Source of the DNA: Odobenus rosmarus divergens
Lineage: Eukaryota > Chordata > Mammalia > Carnivora > Odobenidae
DNA: 64,000 nucleotides
Direction: 5' to 3'
Assembly (NCBI RefSeq): GCF_000321225.1
Contig: NW_004450944.1
Span: 382,524-446,523 of the forward strand
Shown here: positions 12,269 to 24,253 of the stretch, one piece after another
Position numbering within the stretch: position 1 is the stretch's first letter
Layout: each line of letters begins with the position of its first letter
Notes under the pieces: model-generated
Told to the model about the DNA's origin: nothing
Database searches by the model: none
What the model saw: the letters and a program-made list of their open reading frames with translations, nothing else
Position numbers and translations under genes: made by a program

Positions 12269-12367
12269 TCGCTTGCTAAAAACTTCCTTTGTTCAGTGCC
12301 CAGAAGCTTTTTTCCAGGGAGTCCATGGGTTGAAATCAGGGTGAGATTACTAAACTTCAGGTGAGAG
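12269..12367 (-). CDS. CFAP61: CFAP61 coding exon D (small, 99 bp)
   Basis: This small exon completes the Cys codon from exon C, encodes 32 whole residues (SHLKFSNLTLISTHGLPGKK then LLGTEQRKFLAS) and ends with two bases (GA) of an Asp codon finished by exon E. The acceptor is ctctccttag and the donor is GCGA|gtaaga. Phases are 2/2, so skipping it keeps the frame. The exon has no ATG-initiated frame of its own and was found by looking for the piece needed to join exons C and E. A Tigger-like transposon ends at 12207, only 61 bp beyond the donor side. The composition is that of the strand-helix part of the oxidoreductase-like fold that follows the glycine turn. Confidence 0.92.
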
Positions 12368-12741
12368 CTAAGGAGAGAGAAAAGAACACATAAAAAAGGA
12401 GGTAAAGCTGGACTTGGTGAATTATTATAATTCCATTTAACCTTATTTCATGTGTCATCCAATTGTTGCACTTTTCTTTTCAGCAACTCTTTTTGCACAA
12501 ACCTTGCAACAGAACCGACCATTTCAGTGAAAGAAGGAAGATGGCTCTGGAGCAGCTGACTGCAGAAACTTCCCGAAGCTACAGTACTGTCATGCCAAGT
12601 ACCATTTGATTTTTTTAAAATTTGCTTCTCCAAGTGAAGCAAAATAAAGCCCAACATTGGGAGGAGGGAGGAAAACTGAATATAAACTAATGCACAGTTC
12701 AAATTTCAGACTATTTCTAAGAATTGCTTGGGATCACAACC

Positions 12742-12975
12742 ACCATAGCTGACACCTTCTGAATGCTTACCATTAAGTGCTTTGGGCATCCCTCATTTGG
12801 TCCTCGAAGCAGCAATACCATGAGGTCAGTAAAAATATCCCTATTTATTATGTGGAACTGAGGCAAAGTGATGTGCTCAAGACTATACAGCAGGAGAGTC
12901 TGAAGGCAGGGCATGAACCCAAGCTGTCTGGCTCCAGCATCTTCTCACCTAACCTCTGTCTCCATTGTGCTGTAG
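12742..12975 (-). mobile_element. MIR
   Basis: Antisense MIR: 'ttggtcctcgaagcagcaat', 'actgaggcaaagtgatgtgc' and 'gaacccaagctgtctggctc'. Confidence 0.8.
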
Positions 12976-13033
12976 ACACCAAGCTATTGACAAGGATCCA
13001 AAGATCATCCAATCCCCACTGGTCAACATTAAC

Positions 13034-13125
13034 TTTATTATTTTCATATATATACATATATATACTTATATATATGGCACACCTTGCATTTACTACAAAA
13101 GATATATATATATGAAAATAATAAA
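13034..13125. repeat. AT-rich inverted repeat, 21 bp perfect arms
   Basis: Arms at 13034-13054 and 13105-13125 are exact reverse complements (ttattattttcata-type) with a 50 bp spacer, itself rich in TATA. Confidence 0.9.
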
Positions 13126-13239
13126 AAAATATATATATATCAATTACTCAAATTAGATACCAAAATATCACCTAGGAGAAAATTCTAGAAGTTTGCTTTT
13201 AGAAGCAAAACTGCTTTATATTTGCATCAGATTTTCCAG

Positions 13240-13500
13240 GGCCCGAGACACGTTCATGGACATTATCATAGAGATTAATCTTCAAGGCAGTTTGTGCCAG
13301 AGGCAGGGCGCAGGTTGTTATTATCTGCATTTCATACAGAGGAAAATCAAGGTTGGAAATACCAGGTAATTTGTTCACGGTCCCGAAGCTCATGGGCAGC
13401 AGGACCGGAGGTGAGAGCCATGTCTCTTCTGACCCCCAGCAGTGCCCTCTGCACTCACCTGGCTGTCCTCTAACCAGTCCCGTGAGCGATGTTGGGTAGC
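13240..13500 (-). mobile_element. MIR-like
   Basis: Antisense: 'aaggttggaaataccaggta', 'gttattatctgcatttcata' and 'gtcccgaagctcatgggcag'. Diverged and with unclear ends. Confidence 0.55.
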
Positions 13501-15197
13501 ACAACGCAAGCACGTAAGCAGAGGCTGCTAAAGGACTGACATGCTCAAGACTCACTCCATATTTCCCCTTATGTATTAAAATACTCTTGCCGCAAATTTG
13601 CCCTCCAGCTCAAGTCAGCAAAATTTTATGGGTGAGTTGATCTTTTCATAGGATAGTGAGAAAGATATTTCTCTCTAAAATCTCTTCTGAGTTCACACCT
13701 CCCCTTAAACCAACCAAATGCCAAGAAAGAAACCTTCACCAGGTTCAAGGGAAAACCTGCCCTCCTTTCCCATGAAGAAATTGGAAATTTTCCAAACGTG
13801 GAAATGCTATCAATTTACTGACAATCTGTTAAGTACCACTAAAAACAGGAGACTTTTGGTAATGGCACAGGCCAGCAATGTAATAAAACTCAACTGCACC
13901 TGACATTTAAAAATAGCTAAATATTATGAAAGGTTGTGTTCTGAAGTCTCTAAGGATGCGTGTCATTTAAGAATGAATATTCCTATTTGATACAAAGAAA
14001 ACCAAGCACATTTTATCCTCTAATAATAAGAATAAAATTTTTGAATATGTTCAAATAACATAAAGGTCACAATTAACCCCAGCTACTTATGGCTGCCAGT
14101 CTGCAAATGCACACTGATGACAGGTCTTTAATCTAGTTCCATTTAACAGAAAATGCAAATAATAATACGTGTTTATGCCCAAATGAAGTTAAAATTTGTT
14201 TTGGCTTTGGTGCCTATGTGATGGAAATGTGGTTTATGCTGGATTAATAATACAGTTATATACAGGCCGTTTTTACAGCTCTATGTGAACAGGCGGCTTA
14301 GTAATTATCCAGCTATATCTTTTACTACAAAAACAATCCCTCTGGCACTGAATAATTTGAATGATCTCACAACATGGATCAAATGACTCCTAAATTGCCA
14401 AATTGCCACACTGTAATATACTGAATTATGCAATTGTGCAATTAAGGACTTCTCCAAAAGATTTTGAGTGGGGGGCATTGTCTGGATTTTTATCTATAAG
14501 GGCACCAGTTTTCCACTCCTTTTCTTTCACCTTAGCTAAATTCCTTTTGCCTTCCTCACTGTGGCTGCTCTGGTCCTTTATCCAGTCCCCAAGGTCACTA
14601 CTTTAGCCTTTTTTGTTCTCCCTCTGGTCCCCTTTCCTCATTCTCAAGTGAGTACATCTCCCACATCATAAACAAAACAGAGACCAGCCACCAGGCTCCC
14701 CCCAACCCCATTTCCCTTCTTGTTACCTACAGTAACATCGACAAGAGCATTCTTCTATTCCCCCTAATTCAGAAGACAGGTTCTCCCCATTAACCCTGTC
14801 TCTTCTTCATGTTCCTCCCCTCTCTCCCTATTTCTATATCAGCACACTTTTCTTACAACTGTACTTAATAAACCTGGAAGTAACCAGTACATGCTCATAA
14901 GGTGGAATCATGCAGCCAACAGGGTCCATGGCCCTGCTTCTCTGTTTCTCCAAGATGACTTCCATTCTCAAGGTCCCCTCAGGCCCAAGGCAGTTCCTGG
15001 AGCTCCAGACATCACATCCCACATCCACATTATAGGCAGAAGGAAGGAGGAAGGGCTGCCCATTAAGAAGAGACTAAAAGTCTCAGGTGATATTTCTGCT
15101 TACATTGCCGAAACTCAGTGATAGAGCCTAGGCATTTGGAAATTGTGGTAGACCAATGTGGCAGAACAGAAACATGGGGCAGAAAGGGAACCTGGAA

Positions 15198-15222
15198 AAT
15201 GTGGTTTTTCAAAAACCACATT
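15198..15222. repeat. Palindrome with 12 bp arms and 1-base centre
   Basis: aatgtggttttt, c, aaaaaccacatt: a near-perfect palindrome in otherwise unremarkable sequence. Confidence 0.9.
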
Positions 15223-16191
15223 GCCCAAGGTTCTGTTACCAGGAACAAAGTGCAGCATACATACTGAGAGGCAACTAGAAATCTCTACTCATGCTGACCC
15301 ATGAAAGAAGGATAGGTGGGCATGGGGGAAGATCCTTCTATCAGTCAGGGTCCAGGCAGGTAATAGGTGGCTAACTCCACGGGGTTCAAATGAACAGAGG
15401 CAGAGGTGTGTGCAGGGTTCTAGGAACCGGAAGGGGATGGGGAGTCATCCAGGAACTCACAAGTGTAGGATGCTATTCCTGATGTGAATGGAGGAAACAG
15501 GGACGGCGGGAGCGATGACAGAGACCCCAGCCAAAAGCTGCAGCTATAGAACATGCTGTCTGGGACAACATTATCTTAAGGTTCTCTTCTAGGATTGTTT
15601 TTCGCACCAGGTCCTCCTCCTTTGCCCATCTATCCCTGCTCACGAGCTTCCCAGTCTTCGTGCCTGCTTCCCGGGCCATGCTACCTACCACCATGACTTC
15701 CTGTTACATATCTACACTATAGCTTCCTTCTGAGCTTGAAACCCAATTTCCAAATGCCTACCAGCCCTAATGGGACTGCTCCATAGGCATTCCAAATTCA
15801 GTATGTGTCCAAACACAGGTCTTTGGAGCCCCATTCCGTTGCTCCTTCATCTCCATCAAAGGCATGACCAACTAACCATCTCTCAAGTTAGGAATTGGAG
15901 AGTCAAGTTCAGACTCCCCCCTCTTTCTCACTTTCCACAACTGGTCACCATGTCCAGTCACTTTTACCTGGTCCAAATGTCTTGAATGCGCTCTGCCCGA
16001 CATTCCTGGGACACATTGCCATAGCTCACCTTCTTGCCTAGAGAAAGTCTCAGGTGAGTTTCTCTGGCACGAGTCTCTCTCTCTCTCTCCTGCCCATCTT
16101 CCACAAAGCCACTGGAAACCTCTTTTTAAATTAAATCAAATCTCAATCGTTCCTGGTTTTAAGTTTCCATATTTGCTCACCACTTTGATAG

Positions 16192-16440
16192 CAGCAGAGC
16201 AGAGTGGCTAAGACCATGGGCTCAAGAGTCAGATTGCCTCAGTTGGACCCCAGGCTCCAGTACTTTCTAGCCTTTTGACCTTGGGAAAGTGGCAACTTAT
16301 TTAACCTCTCCGTGGCTCAGTTTCCTAATCTGTAAAATGGGAATAATAGAACCTAATGCCTTATAGGGGTGCTGTGAGGATTACATGATAGTGTCTGTAA
16401 AAATGTTTGGAATATTGCCTGGTGCATAGAGCATTTGCAA
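16192..16440 (+). mobile_element. MIR, nearly full length
   Basis: From 'agcagagtggctaagaccat' through 'ctccgtggctcagtttccta' to 'ttgcctggtgcatagagcat'. A well kept copy. Confidence 0.9.
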
Positions 16441-16702
16441 TAAATAACAATTTTAAATAAAATACTTTAAAACATTAAGTTCAAATGCATAAGCATGGTA
16501 GGTAAGGCCCTTATATCAGGGCCTAACCTAACCTCATTAACCTTCTTGTTCATTCAGTGAAGGTTCCCTGCCTCTTTCATGCCTTTATATGAATGTGTCC
16601 ACATTTTTCTCCAACCTTGTATTTTTTTAATTTAATTTTTAATCTGATTCAGAAATATCCAAGTATTTAATTTCTTAAATTGATACCTATCTAAAAATAT
16701 TG

Positions 16703-16889
16703 CTCAGTCAGTTAAGCGTCTGCCTTCTGTTCAGGTCATGATCCCAGGGTCCTGGGGTCGAGGCCCACCTTGGGCTCCCCGCTCAGCGGGAAGCCTGCTT
16801 CTCCCTCTCCCTCTGCCTGCCGCTCTCCCTGCTGTGTTCTCTCTCTCTCTCTCTCTGTCAAATAAATAAATAAAATCTTTAAAAAATAA
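16703..16889 (+). mobile_element. CAN-SINE, short 5' truncation
   Basis: It begins at 'ctcagtcagttaagcgtctg', lacking the first bases of the head, and ends 'aaataaataaataaaatctt'. The target duplication taaaaatattg is at 16692-16702 and 16890-16900. The middle is close to the arctoid consensus as I recall it ('ggtcatgatcccagggtcct'). Confidence 0.92.
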
Positions 16890-19487
16890 TAAAAATATTG
16901 GTCCAAAATAATAAAGTTTATAATGTACAATTTTAGTAGATTTTAGCTCTTAGGATGAAATAAGGAGAACAAATGTTTCAGACTTTTAATTTGATGACCA
17001 ATGAATATTTTAAAAGTTCCTGCAAACAGAGCAGTGAGTCACAGGGTACATCTTGAATTTGGACACACAGTAGACAAAATGGCAGGAACAGCAGGACCAC
17101 AGAAAAAACACGGTTCTCAGATCTAATGGTATTGGCTTCATGTACATAAACAATATCTAACATCACTGTGAGGCTTCTACTCCAAAATCAAAGGTCACGA
17201 TGTCATGGAAAAAAATTTAAAAAAAGTTCAAGTTAAGTGCTCAAGCCAATGAAACATTAAACAAGTGCACCTGCATTTTCACAGCAGATAATTCCAGTGG
17301 GGATTTTATGTTGCTGTGGATACAAGGGGAGGAACAGCTCAAAGATACTTGTAAAGCAGGGAGGGATTAGAGTATCCAGGGAAATAAGTAAAAGGTATTG
17401 CGTTTCATTCCATGCTTCAGGAGGACAGCTACAAAATTAGGTCTAAACATCCTTATCCTTCAAATAAAGAGGGTCTCATTGCCAATTTATTGTGAACACG
17501 ATAAAAGAAACATAAAACTTTTCATGTTGCTTACCCTTCTGGGCAATAGAAACCTGTCAGCCTGCCAAGTGAATGCTTATTATTTTTATTTTTAAATTTT
17601 TCCTGTTTTTTTTTTTTTTTGGCATAGCAAGGGCAACCGAAGCCAGTGATTTAATTAACTGCTTTCATTAATGCTTTTATTTGAATAAATAGATAATGCA
17701 GAGAGAAAATAATCATCTCACATCAATCTAAATGTTACCATTTAATTTACTAAAATCTCTGCTTTCTGAATTGTTCACAACAATGACAAAATGTTTGCCA
17801 AATTACAGTAAATCCTAGCTCAAGACAGGTATTTAACCTAACTGCTTATTTAAGGAGTCAAAGAATAACTCAGATCTAATTCAGTCTTAATGATATTCAC
17901 GCAGTGTCACAAAATTCATGGTGAAACGCTATAGATGGAACTTAAAAGTTGGGAGTTATGTGAACTTCCAATACCAAAAGAAAAATATAAGGCAAAACAA
18001 GTCAAAATATTTATGATACATTTATTAAGAGAATCTACCCATTTTTCCCTGAAAAATTTTTTTAACTTTCTTTGGCAATTTTATTTTGTTTAGATCACCA
18101 AAAGAGATTTTTTTTGGACAAGGTCCTTGGCTCCTTCATTTTTGTTGTGTTAGTAAAAACAGCACAGCTCCTGCATCGATGGTCACCCAGCTGTCAGTAA
18201 TGGCACACTCGGACCTCCAGGGGGAGACCAAAGAAAGAGAGACCCAAAGAGTGTGTGGTTAAGGATTCAGAGCCCTTCTAAAGTGGGTGGAGTGTTCATG
18301 GGGTGAGGAAGAAGTTCAAAGCTCTCTCCCTAACCCTTTTTCTCTCTTCTCTTGGGTGCCATCTTGTGTGGCTCTCCTATTCATGGAAGATCCCCCCTTC
18401 CCACGCCCTAGGAACCAGCATGGGGGCTGGAGAAAAGGACCAAGCAGCAAGTCTCTTAAATCTGCCTGAGTTCAGGCTTGTGTCCTGGGACAACGAATCT
18501 AGAATCAACACTGAAGCCAACAATAAGGTCTGGGTGCCTGCCTGGAGTAACGTAGGTGCTCTGTGAATTCTCCAGGGACCCATCAGGAGAGACGGGTGGT
18601 GCCTGGGGTAAGGGACTAGGGGGAAGGTCTGGGGATTCAGGATCTCAGATGAATAACTTGTGTATCTCTGCATAAAAGTAAAACATAAACCTTACTGAAA
18701 AAATGAAAACGAATGTAAGGTTTGAAATGGTCATTGAACGAAGAAGAATAAAATTTGGAAGTTCTGGCAAAACAAACTAAGATGAAATTGAATTTTGCTT
18801 TATAATGTATGGTAAATGATTATATATATATGAAGTAAAAATGTTATACATTTATACTTTGAACATATTTTTATATACATGGAGCATATACAAGATGTAA
18901 TACCAAGATGGCAGTTACAAAAAACCAGCTGGAAAGCCTTTGCACACAAGAGATGGCAAAATGTAAGACACCAATCAATCAGGTCCCTAAGACTGGAATA
19001 AAGCATTGTGGGGATTCAACGGTGAGTGAGATCACTTCTGGAGGCTTGGGGGTGGGGATGAGGACTGGTTTTATGTTTGGGGCAAATGCTGGTGGATACA
19101 AGGCTTTATTACACCATAGGGGCAGGTTTCCCCATGCTTGGCAGATAGATCTTATGGACCTTTATTCTTAATGGTGATAGTTTAAGCATGAAGTATATGA
19201 AATGCTTTCTACTAGGTCCAATTTAGCATGTAAGTACAATGATAATGGGGTAATGACTTCAGCTATGTCATGTTTAATGATAAGTTAATAATTATGCCTG
19301 GTAAGCCCTGAAGTAATGATATGACCTAGAAGTTATATGATTTGTTGAGAATTAGAAAATGTGGTTTGGAAAACAAGCTCATAAAAACAGGTTAATTACA
19401 ATGAGCAATTATAGGGGGAAATAGGTTTCCTTATGGATAAGACTGCCAATTTTGAGGAAATATCTACATAAATGGTTATAATACCAG

Positions 19488-19660
19488 GGTGCATGTCAGA
19501 GTTACATGGGGAGTCTTAAAGATACAGATTCCTAGGACCCACCCTAGCCTGGGAATTATAGCTACAGGAATGGGGGCCCAGGAAACTTTTTAAAACTACC
19601 ACCTCCAACTCCGCCTGCACCCCCACAAGTAGCTCTGATGTACAGAGTTGTTGAGTCTGG
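19488..19660. mobile_element. MER5-like hAT element
   Basis: 'gagttacatggggagtctta', 'cctaggacccaccctagcct' and 'caagtagctctgatgtacag' fit the MER5 pattern. Confidence 0.7.
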
Positions 19661-20317
19661 AATTTTCACAATCTGTTGCTTATAGAAAAAGTTACTCAAC
19701 ATTAACCTCATGTCTAGGAAGCTGATCACAACATTTTTCTTCATCACAAGTTCTTAAAATACAAGGAAATTCAAGGTTTATTTTTGTTGTTTTTTTTTTA
19801 AGCCCAAGTGCCTTACTATGTTGGTATATTGGGAAGACTCTGGTTATCCCTTTGAAAGAAATGCTCTTCGGAGAACTCCGGTTAGAGATCAACATGGTCT
19901 CCAGAGGCCATGTGCCCAGTAGCTGGCCTTGTCTGGTCTGGGTCTCACACAGTGGCTCCAAGTGCTCCAATTGTCCAGAGGGGATGGCAACCTGGTGCCC
20001 CTACAGAAGGACCATTCCCGGGGTTTCCAGGCCTCTCCTCCAAATTCCCACCCAATATCAAATGGTGTAAGGGAAGTGCCCGTCTGACACCTCCTTATTC
20101 CCTCAAAGTGCTCATAGCCACTTCTAATTGCTTGCACCCGGTCAACACAATTCAAATGGTGGGTGTTATGGGGAAGCAAGAAAGTGACTAGTGGATTCTG
20201 AGCTGAGGCTTGTCAGGGAGGTGTGACTGGGAGTGTATGGTGTCCATTGTCTTTTGAGGAGTGAGGCTGCAAATGAGAAAGGTGGGGACAGTAGGATGGA
20301 GATAGATAGTATTGCCC

Positions 20318-20496
20318 AGTGCCACTGATGTCCAAGTAACTCCCTAGAGGACTTGTTTAAATAAACAGAGATCTCTGGGCCCCATTCTCCAAGTTTCTGA
20401 TACAGTAGGTCTGGGGTAAGACCTGAGAATTTGTATTTCTAACAAGTTCCCAAATGATGTCCATGTTGGTGGTCCATTTTGAGAACCACTGTTTAG
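20318..20496. mobile_element. MER5-like hAT element
   Basis: 'gatctctgggccccattctc', 'ctgatacagtaggtctgggg' and a terminal 'ttttgagaaccactgtt' are typical of MER5. Confidence 0.8.
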
Positions 20497-21284
20497 GCAC
20501 AGAAAAATGAGAGGCTCCCAGGGGTTTTAGGTGCTTAAGAAAAGTGGGTGGAGTTTAATATAAGTTTTAATGAAGGAAGTATTTGATCCCATTAAGTATT
20601 TGAGACACATGAGTAAAGACTGAAATTTCTGTCTTGGCCTTTTTTATTTTTTAATTTAAGGGAACTCCTGGATTTGGGGTGTGGGGGTACACTCAGAGCC
20701 CCCAAGACTTACATAACAAACTTGAGGTTAGTGGCAGAATAGAGGACCCAAAATATGTCCAGATTAAGGTTTGCAAAGCATTCAAGTATCATGAAAAGGC
20801 CTAAGAAACATCCATTGGCAGCCCATAAAGCAGTGATGATCAGTGGGAGCCAGAGATGTGGCCCTTATGACCATGACAGTCTTTGGTGCATAAGGGATTT
20901 ATACATTCCTGAGTCTGGGTAGACAGCTAAAAGAAAAGGGCACAACTCCAGTTTTCTCCATAGTCAAGCAGCTTTGCAAAATGGAAACACCCCAGAGTGT
21001 TGGTCAGCTTGCTTGGTCCTCATGACCTTAAACCAGAGTTGGTGACCATTTTAACTGAACCACAAGAGAAGGTCTTTGCCAGACCAGGAACTCTTGCAAG
21101 GAACAGACACATATGCTGGCAGGAAACACCTGTGATTCATCCCTAATCCTTGGGGAAGAAAGCATCTTCCATATTAAGGCTCTACCTCCCCAGTCTCTTC
21201 CCTCATATGAGAGACAATGCAAGGCTGCCACAAGGGAACTAGATATGCAGATTTAATTAGTGGGGCAGTGTCGGTCTAGTAAGT

Positions 21285-21440
21285 TTTGAGTGCTAGGCTT
21301 TTCCAGATGCTTTGCATGTATCCCCTCTTTTAACCCCCATGCCAGTGAGGAGGAGAGATTCTGGATTCACTCCCCGTAGTACAGGTGAGGATAGTAAGGT
21401 TCACAGATGTTGGATGACTTTCCTGGGCCCCATCAGTCAT
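21285..21440 (-). mobile_element. MIR
   Basis: Antisense MIR: 'tgctttgcatgtatcccctc', 'gtacaggtgaggatagtaag' and 'cacagatgttggatgacttt'. Confidence 0.65.
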
Positions 21441-21473
21441 GGCAGAACACCAACATCTCCACTACACCCTAAC

Positions 21474-21655
21474 TCAGTGGTTCTCGCACCCCGCCCCCAG
21501 AAGGGTGTGAGAACACAGATCCCTGCCCCCTGCTCCCTCCCCATTTCTGATTCGATCCTTACAGGGTAGCACCTGAGTATCCACATCTCCAGCAGGTCCC
21601 CAAGTGATACGGAAGTGCTGGTCCACAGACCACAATTTGAAAACTACTGATCTAA
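21474..21655. mobile_element. MER5-like hAT element
   Basis: Starts 'cagtggttctcgcaccccg' and ends 'caatttgaaaactactgatc', the usual terminal pair of this family. Confidence 0.75.
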
Positions 21656-22455
21656 CCTTATCTCTGTCCCAAGGTAGAAATAAAGTATTTGCCAAGACTG
21701 GTCCCTCAAGCCCGTTTCTTTTTCCCAGCAAAGGTTTCTGGTACACCTGGGGTCTCTTCAGAGCTACAAGAACACCTGGGAAGAAAGGTGGCCATGAAAT
21801 CCTTTTGCTACAGCCTTATCTAGCCTCGCTTTTTCTCTGCCTTCATCTTTGCCCACGTGCTTTGCTAAAGGACAATGGAATGTTAAAAAAGAAAGAACAA
21901 ACTAAAGAAATGGGCATGGTAGGGAGCCTACCCACATCACCTGCAAAAGGTTCTTCCACCCCGATGCCTTCCTTCCCCCCTCTGCCTGGGGGCATCCTCT
22001 GCCCAGGGGAGATGGAGGGACAGGCTGCAAGAACAGCCAAAGGTGACCATGTGACCAGGAGGACGTTAACTGGTGGGTAAATACTCTACCTCCCTCATGC
22101 GAAGAGGGGCCACTCTGTGTTGTGTCCCTTCGAGGTCCCCAGTATGGGATTATGTCTCAGTTGCCCACAGCGACCCACTGACCAATGGTTTTGTTGACTT
22201 CCCTCCCTTTCCCAGCTCATCACCCTACGGTCTCAGGTAATTTCCTGGGATCACCCCAACTAAACTGCTTGCACCCAAATTCTTTGTTTTCAGCTTTTGA
22301 AGGAATACAACTCAAGATAGGCGCTGTCATCGTCATTTGAAAATGATCTGATAGTAGAGGGTGGAGGGTGGGTGAGTCTATTACTCAGTCCACACATGTG
22401 GTTTGTACTTTGTGTGATGGTGAAGAACGCATTCCCTACTTAACCCCAAAGAATC

Positions 22456-22480
22456 ACACACACACACACACACACACAAA
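22456..22480 (+). repeat. (CA)n microsatellite
   Basis: About twelve CA units followed by an A-rich stretch. Confidence 0.9.
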
Positions 22481-22796
22481 ACACACAAAAAAAATGAAAA
22501 TAAGCTTATCCCCCAAAAGACCTAATATTGCTCAAAGAGTGTTGCTTTTCTTTTGTTCTGGGAGTCTCTAAAGTGGGCAGTAGGAGATAAGAAAAGTTAT
22601 CCTGAAATGAGTAGGAATGGACAATTTCAGTAAATGAAGAGTTTTTTCATTTAACATTAATTACATTTAAATCTTGGAATCAGATTAGGAAACTCAATTG
22701 TGATTAGCAACACCAGGGAGTCTGGGTCATTATCTTCTGGTGGCAGAATGTCAGGCTTTCTGCCTGGGAAGGCTGGGCCTCTGAGCTCCACATAGG

Positions 22797-22820
22797 GCTG
22801 CCCCTCCCCTCCCCTCCCCC
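22797..22820 (-). repeat. C-rich run, possible minus-strand G-quadruplex
   Basis: Consecutive 'cccct' units give four or more runs of at least four G on the minus strand, the coding strand of CFAP61. Confidence 0.7.
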
Positions 22821-24003
22821 ACCTGACCCCAGCCACCAGACAGCCAGCCTCAGTGCAGGCCCCCTGACAGGTCCCACTGTGATGCCCACATAACAAGAGG
22901 CAAGACGCGACCTGGTGATCTCTGCCTGCTCCCCAGGCAAAGCGGGGGACAGTAGCACACATGCCCCGGGCCAGGCTGCCGCGCTGTGTTGGCCCGGGTA
23001 TCAAAAGGACAATCGGGGAGAGCACATGGCCACCCATTCAGGGGGCTGAGACCGACAGTACGGAACAATGACAACCACCAACCTGTTCGGGGCGTTAGCT
23101 CTGAGATCAGCAAGTAAGCACCAACTATTTAATTAGTCACCTAATTAGTGACAGGCCACACTGAAGGTTTCAGATGTCCTCAGACGAATGTAGAGATAAA
23201 AAGTCTAATTAAGCCACAAGCGCTGGGCTGGCTGCTGCCAGAGCCCACAGCTGCGCCGGATGTGCGGCCCGCTGACAGGAGGTTCGGTCATCCGGCCCCA
23301 ACTGCGGCTTCACAGATGTGCCCTCCCTGGTCCACGCTTTCCTTAGTAGAGAGCAACCCACCCAACCAGATGAGGGATTCAGGTTTGAGTAGAAAATCAG
23401 AGACTTCCTTCCCCCCTCGATGAGATTATTCGGTTGGTTTTTCGAGAAAACTCTTCCCCGTGGTGAAAGTGGAAGGGAAGGGGAGCCTGGGCCCTTCACA
23501 GCCACCAGGGCTTTCTGTGAATCCAAGCGCGTGTTTCTCTAAGGCACACAAAGGGTCGTCGGGACACCACCCAGGGCTGCTTTCAGTCACTGTCATCCCA
23601 GGATGCCACTGCAGGCTCCTCGAGAGATTCTTTACCTCAGGATTTAATTAGGAAGGATTTTAAAATAATGGATTAAAAGGAACTGCTCCATAATTAGGAG
23701 TAAATAGTATGATGCACAAAAGCATAGAGACACACGAGCTGAAACAGAATAAACCCGTAACTGCTTCAGCTCAGTGAGTTCATGCCCAAGAGAGAGCAAA
23801 GGAGCTGTTCTGTGTAATTCTTGGCAGGGCAGGAGGCGGGGAGGGAACTGCTCTCTACTTGGGACACTGCCTGGGGCAGGGCCTGTGGTTCTGCATTGCT
23901 AGCGAGCTCCCAGGTGACTGTCATATTGCTGCCGCTCCACAGGCCACACTGTGAGTAAAAAGGATGCAAAACGTGAAGATGAGTTCATACACATGGCTCC
24001 TGA

Positions 24004-24020
24004 CTTACTTACTTACTTAC

Positions 24021-24071
<51 letters not shown>

Positions 24072-24075
24072 TTAG
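24004..24075 (+). repeat. (TTAC)n(TTTA)n microsatellite
   Basis: A tetranucleotide run grown from the tail of the minus-strand SINE beside it. Confidence 0.95.
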
Positions 24076-24253
24076 GGAGAGAGAGCGCATGTGAGCAGGA
24101 GAAGGGCAGAGGAAGAAGGCGAGAGACAAGCTTAAGCAGGCTCCACACCCAGCGCAGAGCCCGACCCAGGGCTCAATCTCACGACCCTGAGATCATGACC
24201 TGAGCAGAAATCAAGAGTCGGACACTTACCCAATGAAGCTACCCAGGCGCCCC
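24005..24253 (-). mobile_element. CAN-SINE with expanded tail microsatellite
   Basis: Minus-strand SINE whose tail has grown into (TTAC)n followed by (TTTA)n at about 24004-24075. The head 'ggggcgcctgggtagcttca' is at the right end. Flanking 'catggctcctg' and 'catctgctcct' are only partly alike. Confidence 0.87.

Noticed and set aside
21604..22080. Plus-strand frame of 158 codons
   Set aside because: It begins inside a MER5-like element and continues into sequence without similarity to known proteins.
23964..24075. Possible CRISPR-like or tandem array near the TTTA repeat
   Set aside because: It is a tetranucleotide microsatellite from a SINE tail, in a mammalian genome.
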